A stretch of DNA of 64,000 bases from Ferrovibrio sp046294345 (GCA_046294345.1 JBKBJT010000002.1:1-64000), one strand, 5' to 3'; shown: positions 43,489 to 51,828, counted from the first letter of the stretch. Notes: a model not told the origin generated them from the letters alone. A program made the numbers and translations.

Positions 43489-44601
43489 ATGACGGCGCCA
43501 AAGCTGTTAGATGCCATAGAGGCAGTTTACGACGCTGCGATTGATCCGGCAGGCTGGAATAAAGCCTTGCAGGTGGTGACTCAGCATACCGGTGCCACAG
43601 GGTTCAATCTCTTCATTGTCGATAATGCCGTGGGCCGAGTGTGCCACAGTGAATTTCTGAACATTCCGGACGGCCTGCTGGACTGCTACTACGCCTACTA
43701 TATCGACAAAGACCCAGGCATGCGGTTCTTTGCCGAAAACCCCAATGAGGGCATTTACTACAATTACCTTCACAGCTCAGAGGATGAAATTGAGCGGAGT
43801 GAGTATTATTCCTGGCTCCAGTCGGCAGGCGGTAGTCGGTACTATCTCGCGACAACCTTCACTGTCGGGAAACGGTTTTCGTGCATTGCCAGTAGCCAGC
43901 GTGATCATAAAGTAGGGCATGCACAGAGTGGTGATATTGAAAATATTCGCCAATTGACCCCGCATTTTCAGCGGGCCGTACAGATCAACCAGATGTTTAA
44001 CACCGTTGATTTGCGGCTGGGTGCGGCACGCGATGCCCTTGAGTTGTTTCCTTACGGAGTCTTCCTTCTGGATAATAAGGGAGAGGTCATTTTTACCAAT
44101 CATATGGCGCAATCCATGCTTGCTGAGCGTGATGGGGTGATGATGACCAATCAGCGGCTTGGAGCATTACATATCACTGCCAATAGACGCTTGCATGAGG
44201 CCGTCAGGCAGTGCCTACAGGCAGCAGCAAAGGAAAGTGTATATGGCGGAGATGCTTTCACAATTGCACGAGTAACAGACGGGCGTTACTACACGATTGA
44301 AGTGGTTCCGCTCATGTCAAAGGAGCGGCTGTTTACGGAGAGTCAGCCTGCTGTATTGGTGCTGCTGGGTGATCCACAACGAGGGCCGCGGCTGCGCTCA
44401 CAGCAGATCAGGGATATGTACGGACTGACGGCGACAGAGGCAGAGATCGCCATTCTATTGGCGCAGGGCACTCGCCCTGCGGAAATCTGCCGCATCAAGG
44501 GCATCAGCCCGAATACGTTGAAGACGCATCGTCGTCGCCTGTTTGACAAGCTTGAAGTGGAAACGCAGGCCCAACTGGCCCGGATGATTAATGTCGGCTG
44601 A
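43489..44601 (+). CDS. LuxR-type regulator with N-terminal sensory domain, first paralogue
   Basis: 370 residues from ATG 43489, with GGCTGGGG just upstream. The N-terminal 190 residues resemble a GAF/PAS-like sensor (YDAAIDPAGWNKALQVVTQHTG at the start), the next 100 a PAS-like core (ELFPYGVFLLDNKGEVIFTN), and the C-terminus a LuxR helix-turn-helix (YGLTATEAEIAILLAQGTRP ... ISPNTLKTHRRRLFDKL). The last 200 residues are closely similar to the following gene. An inverted repeat GTCACCC-N4-GGGTGAC stands after its stop and recurs before the lipoprotein genes. Confidence 0.85.
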   Translation: MTAPKLLDAIEAVYDAAIDPAGWNKALQVVTQHTGATGFNLFIVDNAVGRVCHSEFLNIPDGLLDCYYAYYIDKDPGMRFFAENPNEGIYYNYLHSSEDEIERSEYYSWLQSAGGSRYYLATTFTVGKRFSCIASSQRDHKVGHAQSGDIENIRQLTPHFQRAVQINQMFNTVDLRLGAARDALELFPYGVFLLDNKGEVIFTNHMAQSMLAERDGVMMTNQRLGALHITANRRLHEAVRQCLQAAAKESVYGGDAFTIARVTDGRYYTIEVVPLMSKERLFTESQPAVLVLLGDPQRGPRLRSQQIRDMYGLTATEAEIAILLAQGTRPAEICRIKGISPNTLKTHRRRLFDKLEVETQAQLARMINVG

Positions 44602-44612
44602 TTGAATTTACG

Positions 44613-44630
44613 GTCACCCCATTGGGTGAC
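44613..44630. promoter_or_regulatory. LuxR-type operator, site 1
   Basis: GTCACCC-CATT-GGGTGAC, a perfect 7-base inverted repeat after the first LuxR gene and about 96 bases before the second. The same palindrome with a different spacer occurs at 45392-45409 ahead of the lipoprotein genes. Confidence 0.75.
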
Positions 44631-44725
44631 GCCACATCAGACCAGGATGCATAGATTGTTGGTAGAAGCGTGCCGATTCCGGCGCGACGAGGGGGATTTT
44701 CATATGTGTCTGGCCTTGGGGGTGC

Positions 44726-45379
44726 ATGACACCGGTACACGGCGTTAAGTGTGTCGTGAATATTCATAAGTGGACTGAGAATGACCGTCTGGATGGCGAG
44801 GTGGCTAGGGATACCCTGGAGCGGTTTCCTTACGGCGTATTCTTGCTGGACGCACAAGGCGAGGTTCTATTTGTCAATACGATGGCTCGCTCCGCTCTGG
44901 TGGATAAAGGCATTTTGCGATTGAAAAATGGTGCAATCGGCGCCGTTCATCACGCTACACAACGGAAATTACAGGCGGCGATAGCGAGTTCACTGAGTTC
45001 CTCAGTACACGCGAATCTCACGACCCGCGAGGTTTTGACAATCCCGCCAAAGGCAGGTGGGCCGTCATATCTGGTCGAAGTGGTGCCGCTATTGCCCCGG
45101 CAACAACTTCTGACGGACCAGCAGCCGGTATCCCTGATACTGGTCGGGGAACGAGGCAAAGTGCCTCACCTGCGGGAGCATCAGGTCAAGGAAATGTACC
45201 ATCTGACCAACAGTGAGGCGGAAATAGCCGTCATGCTGGCACAGGGGCTGCGCCCTGCGGAGATATGCAAGATCAAGGGTATTTCCATCAACACTCTGAA
45301 AACCCATCGCCGGCGCCTGTTCGATAAGCTCGGAGTCGAAACCCAGGCGCAACTTGCGCGCCTAATCTATCTGGGCTGA
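44726..45379 (+). CDS. LuxR-type regulator, N-terminally shortened second paralogue
   Basis: 217 residues matching the second half of the previous protein: PAS-like part ERFPYGVFLLDAQGEVLFVN and the LuxR helix-turn-helix YHLTNSEAEIAVMLAQGLRP ... ISINTLKTHRRRLFDKL. The first 190 residues of the paralogue are absent, so it lacks the first sensor domain. A 14-codon frame starting at 44704 behind GAGGGGG overlaps the start and could be a leader peptide. Either a constitutive or a differently tuned partner is possible. The palindrome at 44613 lies upstream. Confidence 0.82.
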   Translation: MTPVHGVKCVVNIHKWTENDRLDGEVARDTLERFPYGVFLLDAQGEVLFVNTMARSALVDKGILRLKNGAIGAVHHATQRKLQAAIASSLSSSVHANLTTREVLTIPPKAGGPSYLVEVVPLLPRQQLLTDQQPVSLILVGERGKVPHLREHQVKEMYHLTNSEAEIAVMLAQGLRPAEICKIKGISINTLKTHRRRLFDKLGVETQAQLARLIYLG

Positions 45380-45391
45380 AAAAATATCCAC

Positions 45392-45409
45392 GTCACCCTA
45401 TGGGGTGAC
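45392..45409. promoter_or_regulatory. LuxR-type operator, site 2
   Basis: GTCACCC-TATG-GGGTGAC, 66 bases before the start of the first lipoprotein gene. It matches site 1 in both arms and in spacing. Downstream of each site there is also a similar stretch ending TTGGTAG (44659, 45452), so the two promoters share more than the palindrome. Confidence 0.75.
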
Positions 45410-45474
45410 GAAGCTCATAAACCCGCCGCCTAGAGTGGGTGCCACGAATCGTTGGTAGCGATGAGGTGGATGCA

Positions 45475-45894
45475 ATGAAAAAGCTTTTCATGAATGCGAG
45501 CCTGGTGGCCTTGTGTGGCATCCTTAGCGGGTGTGTAACCAGCAAGGAACCAGGATCGTCGGTAGTGGCTATGGTGGCTCCGTCCAGCAAGTATGACGGC
45601 GCTTTCAGCAAGGGCGAGATGACCGTGCGCAGCGGCCCGTGTCCGCAACTGTCATGGGGAAGCGTCGTTATCAACAATGGTCAGGTCAGCGGCAACATTG
45701 CTGCTGGGAGCTGGGCCTTCCGGGTCAGCGGCCTCGTTGATGAGGCAGGCACGTTCCATCAGCTACAAGCCTCTGGTTCCGCCGCCACTGTCAGCATGAC
45801 CGGGAAATTCACCGATCCGAAAACGGCTGCCGGAGACTGGTCGTCATTCGGCAATGCCAGTTGTTCAGGGGCCTGGAAACTTAGCAAGGGCTGA
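45475..45894 (+). CDS. small lipoprotein
   Basis: 139 residues from ATG 45475, preceded by GAGGTGG. A lipoprotein signal ends in LCGILSGC near residue 20. The mature part is beta-rich with two Cys (SGPCPQLSWGSV and NASCSGAWKL) that could form a disulfide. No family recognised. It follows the palindrome of site 2 and begins a set of three lipoprotein genes, so the LuxR pair probably controls surface lipoproteins. Its partners and job are unknown. Confidence 0.7.
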   Translation: MKKLFMNASLVALCGILSGCVTSKEPGSSVVAMVAPSSKYDGAFSKGEMTVRSGPCPQLSWGSVVINNGQVSGNIAAGSWAFRVSGLVDEAGTFHQLQASGSAATVSMTGKFTDPKTAAGDWSSFGNASCSGAWKLSKG

Positions 45895-45954
45895 TTGGAG
45901 CCTGATCGTCGGTAGACGAGGCTATTCGTTTTTTGATTTCTAAGAGGTGAATTG

Positions 45955-46245
45955 ATGTCACGCGCTTGGGTAATTGGGTCGGTTCTGGTGTTGCTGGCCG
46001 TTGGCCTGACGGCCTGCAAGGACAACAACCGTGAGATTCTGATGAAGGACTGCCTGGCAGGCGGTCAGTCTGAGGCCAGGTGCAAGTGTCGCGTCGACTT
46101 CGAGCAGTCGCAGCTCACCAAGGATGAGTTTGAAACCTACGCCAAGGTTGTCGCCAAGGAGATATCGGGCGTTTCCGGCGAACTCGGCCGCAAGTTCTAC
46201 GACGTGGCGTTCCGGTCAGGGGCGCAGTGCCGGGGCGTCCAGTAG
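45955..46245 (+). CDS. small lipoprotein, cysteine-rich
   Basis: 96 residues from ATG 45955 (AAGAGGTGA upstream). A lipoprotein signal ends in AVGLTAC near residue 21. The short mature part is helical and charged with paired cysteines (KDCLAGGQSEARCKCRVDF). It resembles the N-terminal region of the following lipoprotein (MTSCKVGSPEPLCGCVLSAL), so these two probably share one helical fold. Function unknown. Confidence 0.68.
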   Translation: MSRAWVIGSVLVLLAVGLTACKDNNREILMKDCLAGGQSEARCKCRVDFEQSQLTKDEFETYAKVVAKEISGVSGELGRKFYDVAFRSGAQCRGVQ

Positions 46246-46291
46246 GGCGTCCCGCTCAGCGACGTTCTCTCATTTCTGACAGGAGCGATAC

Positions 46292-47035
46292 ATGCTTTCA
46301 TCCCCGATGATACGCGGCCTGCTGGGCGTGGCCGCTGTGATGGGCGTCAGTGCGTGCGACGATGGCAACAGCTACCCCAAGGAAGTCCGTCAGGCTTTCA
46401 TGACAAGCTGCAAGGTGGGCAGTCCTGAGCCGCTTTGCGGCTGCGTGCTGTCGGCGCTGGAGAAGAAATACACCTTCGCACAATATCAGGAATGGGAGCA
46501 GCGCGCCGTAAGGGGCGATACGGCGGTGGTCCAGGAAATCCAGGCCATGCGCCAGCAATGCGCCCCGGCGCCGGAGAAAACCGCCACAGGGGCGGGGCCC
46601 CGGTCGCTGGGTGACCCTGACCGGATCACCACCAGCATTGTCAACAAACCCAAAGCCCTGGGTCTGTGTAATTACCGGGGCGGCCCGCAGGCCATCAACG
46701 ACCAGCCCGGCTGGATGTGCGAAGGGCAGCATGCCTATGACCGCCGCCATCAGTTTGTGCTGATTGCTTCCCCGGATATGAAGGGCACGCTGGACGTGAC
46801 GCTCAGGTGGCAGCGGACGGACCTGGATACGCCGGTTGATGCATTGGCCGATGCGCTGGAACTGACGGACGCCGACAGGCTGGCGATCAGGGGCCTGCTG
46901 GCGGGGAATATGCCGGAAGCCACCACGAAGGCGTCTTCCGGCGCAACGATCAGGGTCTGGTCAACGGTGCCGAACCTGCCGGGCTTCCACCGGCTGTCCA
47001 TCTACACCGGCCGGGAGCCGGTGCCGTTACCGTAG
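46292..47035 (+). CDS. lipoprotein with N-terminal cysteine-rich helix and C-terminal beta-rich domain
   Basis: 247 residues. The lipoprotein signal ends in AVMGVSAC near residue 22. Residues 25-95 contain a CxCx2 pattern (SCKVGSPEPLCGCVLSALE) like the previous gene, and the remaining 150 residues are beta-rich with further Cys. AGGAGCG stands upstream of ATG 46292. It converges on the second coupling-protein gene with almost no gap. A surface or entry-exclusion role is conceivable in a mobile element but is not shown. Confidence 0.68.
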   Translation: MLSSPMIRGLLGVAAVMGVSACDDGNSYPKEVRQAFMTSCKVGSPEPLCGCVLSALEKKYTFAQYQEWEQRAVRGDTAVVQEIQAMRQQCAPAPEKTATGAGPRSLGDPDRITTSIVNKPKALGLCNYRGGPQAINDQPGWMCEGQHAYDRRHQFVLIASPDMKGTLDVTLRWQRTDLDTPVDALADALELTDADRLAIRGLLAGNMPEATTKASSGATIRVWSTVPNLPGFHRLSIYTGREPVPLP

Positions 47036-47036
47036 G

Positions 47037-48662
47037 CTATCCCTCCCACCGGTCGTACAGGCCCTCAAAGTCCAGGGTCTTGTAATAGGGCAGCAGGCCC
47101 ACGAGCACCGGCGGCTGTCCCTCGATGAACAACAGCCCCACATTCCTGGCCATCTTCATCACCTCGTCGGGGCCGATGAGCGGACGGCCCAGGGTTCTGG
47201 GGTTGTCAAAGCTGCCGTCCAGCACCGTCATGCGGCCTGCCATATCCGAGATACGGCGGGCCGTATCAAAGGAATTGGTGCCGAAGAAGAGCCGCGCCCC
47301 GGCATTGGCGACAAAGCTCTCAATGCCTTTGTCACCGTAGACATTGGCCAGGCTGGCCATGTCCTGCACAAACATCCACAGCCGCACATCATAGCCTGCC
47401 AGATATAAGAGACCCTGCTGGATGGGCTGCATGTTGCCCAGGGCCGTGAACTCGTCCAGGAAGAAGGTCACCGGCAGATTGCCGGGCACGTTGGGCACCT
47501 TCATCATGGCCCGTAGCGCCAGGGCCACCAGCAGCCGCACAAACGGCCCCATGCGCTCGATCTGGTCGGGCGGGATGATGATGTAGACGGTGCCGTGCCC
47601 GTTGGTTTTCAGCGCCCCGAAGCGGAAGTCCGACCGGCTGGTCATGTCCATGAGCTTCGGGCTGTCCCAGATGCTCATCTGACTGTTGAGGGTGGCCAGG
47701 ATGCCGCCCTGCACGTTGGGGGCCTTCTGGCACCAGGTGGTGGCCGCCCGGCGTATCTGCGGCACCTCATGCACCATCATGGCCTCGATCAGGGCAATAT
47801 GGGCCTCACCGGCCAGTGATAGGTATTCCCGCACCTGACCGATGGTGCGGCGCTCGCCTTGTTCCTCACAGGCCACATACATGATGACGCCGGCGAGAAG
47901 GGCGCGAGCCTCCTGCTCCCAGAAAGCGGCATCCTTGCCGCCGCTGCTGACGATCATCATCTCCGCCATCAGAGACGCAATCTCCCAGCCGTCTGGGGCG
48001 GTGTGGTCCAGCTCGTCCATGGGGTTGAAATGGTCGGAGGCGTCCCGGAACGGTGCCAGGGCATAGACCGGCCCGTACTTCCGGCGCTGCCGCTGGGTGA
48101 TGTCGTGGTTTTCGCCCTTGATGTCCGTCACCACGGCGGGGCCGTGCCAGGCCAGCAGGTTGGGGACGATCTGTGTGGCGCCTTTGCCTGAGCGGGAAGG
48201 GGCCACCGTCAGCAGATGGCCTTTGCCTGCGTAGCCGACCAGAGAGAACCGCGCTTGTCCGGCTGGCCGCTCTGGGAACACGCCGAATACCGGCATGCGG
48301 CATACCTTTTCCGCATCAGGCTCCAGGTGGCCGGATTTGCGTAAGCCCTCGTATTCCGCAAAGGCGGCGGAGCCATGTACCAAAGCAGCGGGATCCGCCT
48401 TGTGCAGAATCCCGTGTCGCCGCATATGGCCAAAATATCCTTCCTTGAAGGCAGCGCTGTGCTTAAGGTTGACAAACCAATACCGTATGGCGGCGAAGAA
48501 GATAAAGCACACGCCCCAGGCTAGCGGCATGGCAGCCACAAACAGCCAACCAGAAAAGGTCTGCACTACTGCCGCAAAAAACAAAAAGTGCGGCACGACA
48601 ATCACGCCGCTGACAATCAGCGGCATCCTCCACCACGGACGGGGCGTCACATCACGCATCAT
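47037..48662 (-). CDS. type IV coupling protein (VirD4/TraG family), second copy
   Basis: 541 residues. Two N-terminal membrane helices are followed by Walker A APSRSGKGATQ near residue 160, VVTDIKGENHDIT, and Walker B FFLDEFTALG. It is as complete as the first coupling protein (26350-27903) but clearly diverged, so two different coupling proteins serve the same element, or one of them came with an older element. Its start lies about 165 bases from the unsplit attP-like site. Confidence 0.9.
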   Translation of the reverse strand: MMRDVTPRPWWRMPLIVSGVIVVPHFLFFAAVVQTFSGWLFVAAMPLAWGVCFIFFAAIRYWFVNLKHSAAFKEGYFGHMRRHGILHKADPAALVHGSAAFAEYEGLRKSGHLEPDAEKVCRMPVFGVFPERPAGQARFSLVGYAGKGHLLTVAPSRSGKGATQIVPNLLAWHGPAVVTDIKGENHDITQRQRRKYGPVYALAPFRDASDHFNPMDELDHTAPDGWEIASLMAEMMIVSSGGKDAAFWEQEARALLAGVIMYVACEEQGERRTIGQVREYLSLAGEAHIALIEAMMVHEVPQIRRAATTWCQKAPNVQGGILATLNSQMSIWDSPKLMDMTSRSDFRFGALKTNGHGTVYIIIPPDQIERMGPFVRLLVALALRAMMKVPNVPGNLPVTFFLDEFTALGNMQPIQQGLLYLAGYDVRLWMFVQDMASLANVYGDKGIESFVANAGARLFFGTNSFDTARRISDMAGRMTVLDGSFDNPRTLGRPLIGPDEVMKMARNVGLLFIEGQPPVLVGLLPYYKTLDFEGLYDRWEG

Positions 48663-48827
48663 GGCTGACCTCCGGTTTGTTACGCCGGACAGCCATATGA
48701 AGCATTCTGCTCCTTCGAGATAGATACTGAATCTGTCGAAGAATGTTGAGGTGACTACAGCGCGACTTCAGCAATGGGGAAAATTTGTTGTGACGTGTTG
48801 GTTCTGATAAGCGGGGGTCATGGGCAC

Positions 48828-49076
48828 TGTCCCAAAAGTGTCCCACGGGGGCAGATTCTGAAAATGAAAAACCCGCCGAAGTGGCGGGATTTAAGTGGTG
48901 CGCCCGGAGGGATTCGAACCCCCGGCCAAGGCATTATGAGTGGGAAGCAGGCCATTTTCAGTAGGTGACATAATCGCAAACATATTTAATTACAAAGTAT
49001 TAGTTCATGTTGATTGTGGTGTGATGTAGTCGTTTTTAGTTGAAAAATGAGGCTTAGTGTCCCAAAATTGTCCCAC
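48828..49076. other. unsplit attP-like site of the second integration module
   Basis: Arm repeats TGTCCCA occur twice at 48828 and 48839, and the 19-base word recurs with one change at 49058-49076. Between them is the 3' half of a tRNA with a CAT anticodon loop, read on the minus strand (48896-48940): CCA end, acceptor GCGCCCG complement, T-arm with TTCGAA. Homology to a tRNA stops in the anticodon arm, as in an attachment core. Arms on both sides of a core beside an integrase gene are the layout of a free-element attP, not of an integrated attL or attR. Confidence 0.75.
48872..48892. terminator. short hairpin beside the attP core
   Basis: CCCGCC (48872-48877) pairs with GGCGGG (48883-48888) around GAAGT, followed by ATTT and preceded by an A-run. 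It is placed where a tRNA terminator would stand for a leftward-reading tRNA, so it may be the terminator supplied to the target tRNA after integration. Confidence 0.5.
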
Positions 49077-49114
49077 GGATTAAGAGTAATATTTGAGTTA
49101 TTTTGTGCTTTTAC

Positions 49115-50236
49115 ATGGCGGTTATTGAAGAGCGTAGGAATAAAGAAGGCAAAGTCACATACAGGGTGAAGATCAGAATTAAAGGTCACAAACCCCTATC
49201 TGCGACATTTGATCGAAAAACAGATGCCCTGGACTGGGCTAGCGAAATGCGGACTCAACTCCGCCGCCGGCGTCATTTAAATGCCGTTGAAGCGGAGACC
49301 AAAACTCTCCGAGACCTAATCGCCAAATATCGTGAGCTTGAATTACCGAAACGCACGCGGCCGGCATATCAGAAAATCAGCAGTCACCTGAAATGGTGGG
49401 ATGAAAATATCGGTCACTTACTCCTAAAAGATGTCACACCTTCAGTGTTGGCGGAGTGCCGGGATCGTCTCCTGGTTTCTAAATCTGACCGCAATCGGCA
49501 TATAAACAAGCCCGGCGCGGGCCTAAAGAGCCCGGCAACAGTGACGTGGTATATGGCTAGTCTGTCCCACGCCCTTTCAGTTTCTGCAAACGAATGGCAA
49601 TGGATTGATAGTAATCCCATGCTGAAGGTAAAGAAACCGAAGCTTCCAGCTTCTAGGGTGCGCTTTCTTGACGATGAAGAACGGAGCGCGTTGCTGGAGG
49701 CGTGCCGTAAAAGTCCCTGTTCTTATCTCTATCCGGTCGTTGTCGTAGCCCTATCCACCGGCGCCAGGTACAGTGAAATAATGAACCTGCGCTGGAAGGA
49801 TGTGGACCTTGATCGGGGCATGGCGCGTCTTGAGCATACAAAAAACAAGGAGCGCAGAGCGCTTCATTTAGCCAGCCACGCTTTGCAGCTTATAAAGGAC
49901 TTGCACGCAACGGCTAAGCCTAACAAAGGCGATTTTCTTTTCCCGCGTGCCGATGGAATGGCACCATTGACCATTAAGAAGCATTGGCTAAAGGCGCTGA
50001 AAGAGGCCGGCGTCGAAGACTTCCGGTTCCATGATCTACGGCACTCTGCTGCTTCGTACCTGGCGATGAATGGGGCAACACTGGCGGAGGTAGCTGAAGT
50101 GCTGGGCCATAAGACCCTGCAAATGGTCAAACGCTATGCCCATATCAGTGAACAACATACCGCGAAGGTGGTAGCTCGCATGAATGAGCAAATCTTCAAG
50201 ACAACCGACAACAACGAACAACAGGAAAAGGGCTAA
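49115..50236 (+). CDS. tyrosine-type integrase of the second module (int2)
   Basis: 373 residues from ATG 49115 (the frame is open from 49103). It has an N-terminal arm-binding region with KGHKPLSATFDRKTDALDW, a core-binding domain, and a catalytic domain with R (STGARYSEIMNL), H-x-x-R (FHDLRHSAASYLAMNG) and LGHKTLQMVKRYAHIS with the nucleophilic Tyr. It is closely similar to int1 (52126-53250) in the catalytic part and different in the first half, which fits recognition of different tRNA targets and slightly different arm repeats. The attP-like site ends 38 bases upstream. Confidence 0.92.
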   Translation: MAVIEERRNKEGKVTYRVKIRIKGHKPLSATFDRKTDALDWASEMRTQLRRRRHLNAVEAETKTLRDLIAKYRELELPKRTRPAYQKISSHLKWWDENIGHLLLKDVTPSVLAECRDRLLVSKSDRNRHINKPGAGLKSPATVTWYMASLSHALSVSANEWQWIDSNPMLKVKKPKLPASRVRFLDDEERSALLEACRKSPCSYLYPVVVVALSTGARYSEIMNLRWKDVDLDRGMARLEHTKNKERRALHLASHALQLIKDLHATAKPNKGDFLFPRADGMAPLTIKKHWLKALKEAGVEDFRFHDLRHSAASYLAMNGATLAEVAEVLGHKTLQMVKRYAHISEQHTAKVVARMNEQIFKTTDNNEQQEKG

Positions 50237-50327
50237 TACCTCAGGGTTACCTGTCAGTTTTTAGTGCCAACTTCTGCTCAAGTCACAGGGGATAAGGAGG
50301 AGGTCTAACAACTAACAGGTGTGACAC

Positions 50328-50546
50328 ATGAATATAGAAGATGCCCTGACAGTCGCCCAACTCGCTGAGCTGAATCCTGCCTTCACACAGTCAACGTTAC
50401 GATGGTGGATATTCAATGCCGAGCGGAATGGGTTCATTCAATGCCTGATCCGCATAGGTGGTCGGGTCTATATTGATCGGAAGGCCTTTGAAACCTGGCT
50501 GGATAATCACCGCTCGTATGTTGGGCTATCTACGGCGGAGGGATAG
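50328..50546 (+). CDS. excisionase-like small DNA-binding protein (xis2)
   Basis: 72 residues with a winged-helix or AlpA-like motif: TVAQLAELNPAFTQSTLRWWIFNAERNG and VYIDRKAFETWLDNHR. The same module is found at 51829-52047 (xis1), with LRWWIFNAE and GGRVYID conserved. A weak ribosome site with AGGAGG is 30 bases upstream near 50296. It follows int2 by about 90 bases, the expected integrase/excisionase order. A partial second copy of its 3' end lies at 51685-51772. Confidence 0.82.
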   Translation: MNIEDALTVAQLAELNPAFTQSTLRWWIFNAERNGFIQCLIRIGGRVYIDRKAFETWLDNHRSYVGLSTAEG

Positions 50547-50562
50547 TGTCAATGCCCTGATG

Positions 50563-50591
50563 AAAAAGCCCCGCCTTTCGGCGGGGCTTTT
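50563..50591 (+). terminator. terminator after xis2
   Basis: AAAAAGCCCCGCC and GGCGGGGCTTTT form a perfect stem around TTTC. It ends the int2-xis2 unit. Confidence 0.88.
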
Positions 50592-50770
50592 ATCATGCCT
50601 GTATTGGTCACTCACAAGCTGTCTCAATGTTGCTCAAATCATTAATTTATTTGCCGTTATAAGTATGCTGTTGCTCCGATTAGCATTTCTTACATGGTTT
50701 AATTGATATTTGTAATGGTATTTATAGAAGCGTTATTTTCACTATCAGTAATCTGAGCAGAGGCATCGTC

Positions 50771-51646
50771 ATGTTCGGAGTGGAAGCAATCGTTGTAGTT
50801 GCTGGAGTGATTCTGCTGGCAATGGCAATTGCTAGGTTGATACCAGCGATCCCACGGATATTGGTGGCGCTGACGGATTCCGTGATCGAGGGGACAAGGA
50901 GTTTTGTGGGGGGGCTCCGCGGAATTTTTTCCCCGACTGAAATAACGGCGTACTACCAAGTCTTGCCTCCGGGCCAAGGCAACGAGGATTATCAAGCCTT
51001 CTTAAAGGAAGAAGGGCTGACGCAGGAGCAATATCAGAATCTGCCTCAGGAAGAGAAGACGGCACTCCTTGAGAAGAAGAAAGATTTTATCGCCAACAGA
51101 AACGCAGCCCAACAAAAACAACAGGAAGACCAACGCCGGGCCGAAGAAGAAGAGCGTCGGGTCAAAGAAGAGACTCGCAAGAATCAGAGACGACAGATTG
51201 TTAAGCGTTGGCTGGTTCTTTTCTTCTTCATGATGGCGTCGCTTGCCATGCTCTTCCCGGGTGTATTTCTGCCAACGGCCTCTGAGCACGTTCTCTCCCG
51301 CATGCCGGCACTCGGAAGTCTCGAACAAGCAGTAATTTTTTTTGCTACCTGGTTCTTTATGTTTCATGCCCTAGCTAAAACTTGGCGTGACGTGCTGACT
51401 GCGGATCATGTCAGGAGGATTGATTATGTCTATCTGCCCGCTGGTTTCTTTGGAGTTGCTCTGAAGATGCGGGAGCTGTATGTAACCTCTCCAAATGGGG
51501 AGCCTGACAGGCTGACCGATATCCTGCTTTGGCTGTGTTGGAGCGAGACCGATCTCGGAATATGGGCCTATAACGTGATGATCGCCGCGATCGCGATGCG
51601 CGTGACCCGTACGACCATGGAAATCAAGAAATGGCATCGAGCTTGA
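50771..51646 (+). CDS. membrane protein with central coiled coil, cargo between repeats
   Basis: 291 residues. One membrane helix at the N-terminus (EAIVVVAGVILLAMAIARLI) is followed by a glutamine- and charge-rich coiled coil (EKKKDFIANRNAAQQKQQEDQRRAEEEERR, residues about 105-140) and then further membrane helices (LVLFFFMMASLAMLFPGVFL, QAVIFFATWFFMFHALA and others). No family recognised. The gene lies exactly between the direct repeats and differs from its neighbours, which makes it a candidate for defence or surface cargo; this is inference. Confidence 0.65.
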   Translation: MFGVEAIVVVAGVILLAMAIARLIPAIPRILVALTDSVIEGTRSFVGGLRGIFSPTEITAYYQVLPPGQGNEDYQAFLKEEGLTQEQYQNLPQEEKTALLEKKKDFIANRNAAQQKQQEDQRRAEEEERRVKEETRKNQRRQIVKRWLVLFFFMMASLAMLFPGVFLPTASEHVLSRMPALGSLEQAVIFFATWFFMFHALAKTWRDVLTADHVRRIDYVYLPAGFFGVALKMRELYVTSPNGEPDRLTDILLWLCWSETDLGIWAYNVMIAAIAMRVTRTTMEIKKWHRA

Positions 51647-51684
51647 TGCAGGTAGTGTGAGCCCACACTGTAATCCAAGTGCCG

Positions 51685-51774
51685 GCAGGCGGGTTTACAT
51701 TGACCGGAAGGCCTTTGAAACCTGGCTGGATAATCACCGCTCGTATGTCGGGTTATCTACGGCAGAGGGATAGT
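51685..51774 (+). pseudogene. 3' fragment of an excisionase-like gene
   Basis: The last 30 codons of an xis2-type gene (RVYIDRKAFETWLDNHR onward to the stop), without the upstream part or a start. Amino acids match xis2 completely over this part while the codons differ at several silent positions. The same terminator follows at 51789-51816. Confidence 0.8.
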
Positions 51775-51788
51775 GTCAATCCCTGATG

Positions 51789-51816
51789 AAAAAGCCCCGC
51801 CTTTCGGCGGGGCTTT
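51789..51816 (+). terminator. second copy of the xis2-type terminator
   Basis: Same stem as 50563-50591 (AAAGCCCCGCC / GGCGGGGCTTT). It now separates the cargo gene from the convergent xis1. Confidence 0.85.
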
Positions 51817-51828
51817 GGACTGTGGGCC

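Larger units (their letters stand above)
50458..51816. repeat. long direct repeat flanking a cargo gene
   Basis: About 130 bases at 50458-50590 recur at 51685-51816, including the end of xis2, its stop codon and the terminator. Base differences inside the coding part are mostly silent, so the two copies diverged as real genes before they came together. The cargo gene 50771-51646 lies between them. This looks like insertion of cargo by recombination with a related element. Confidence 0.7.

Noticed and set aside
48896..48940. A working tRNA gene on the minus strand
   Set aside because: Pairing stops in the anticodon arm; the 5' half is absent, so it is an attachment core.
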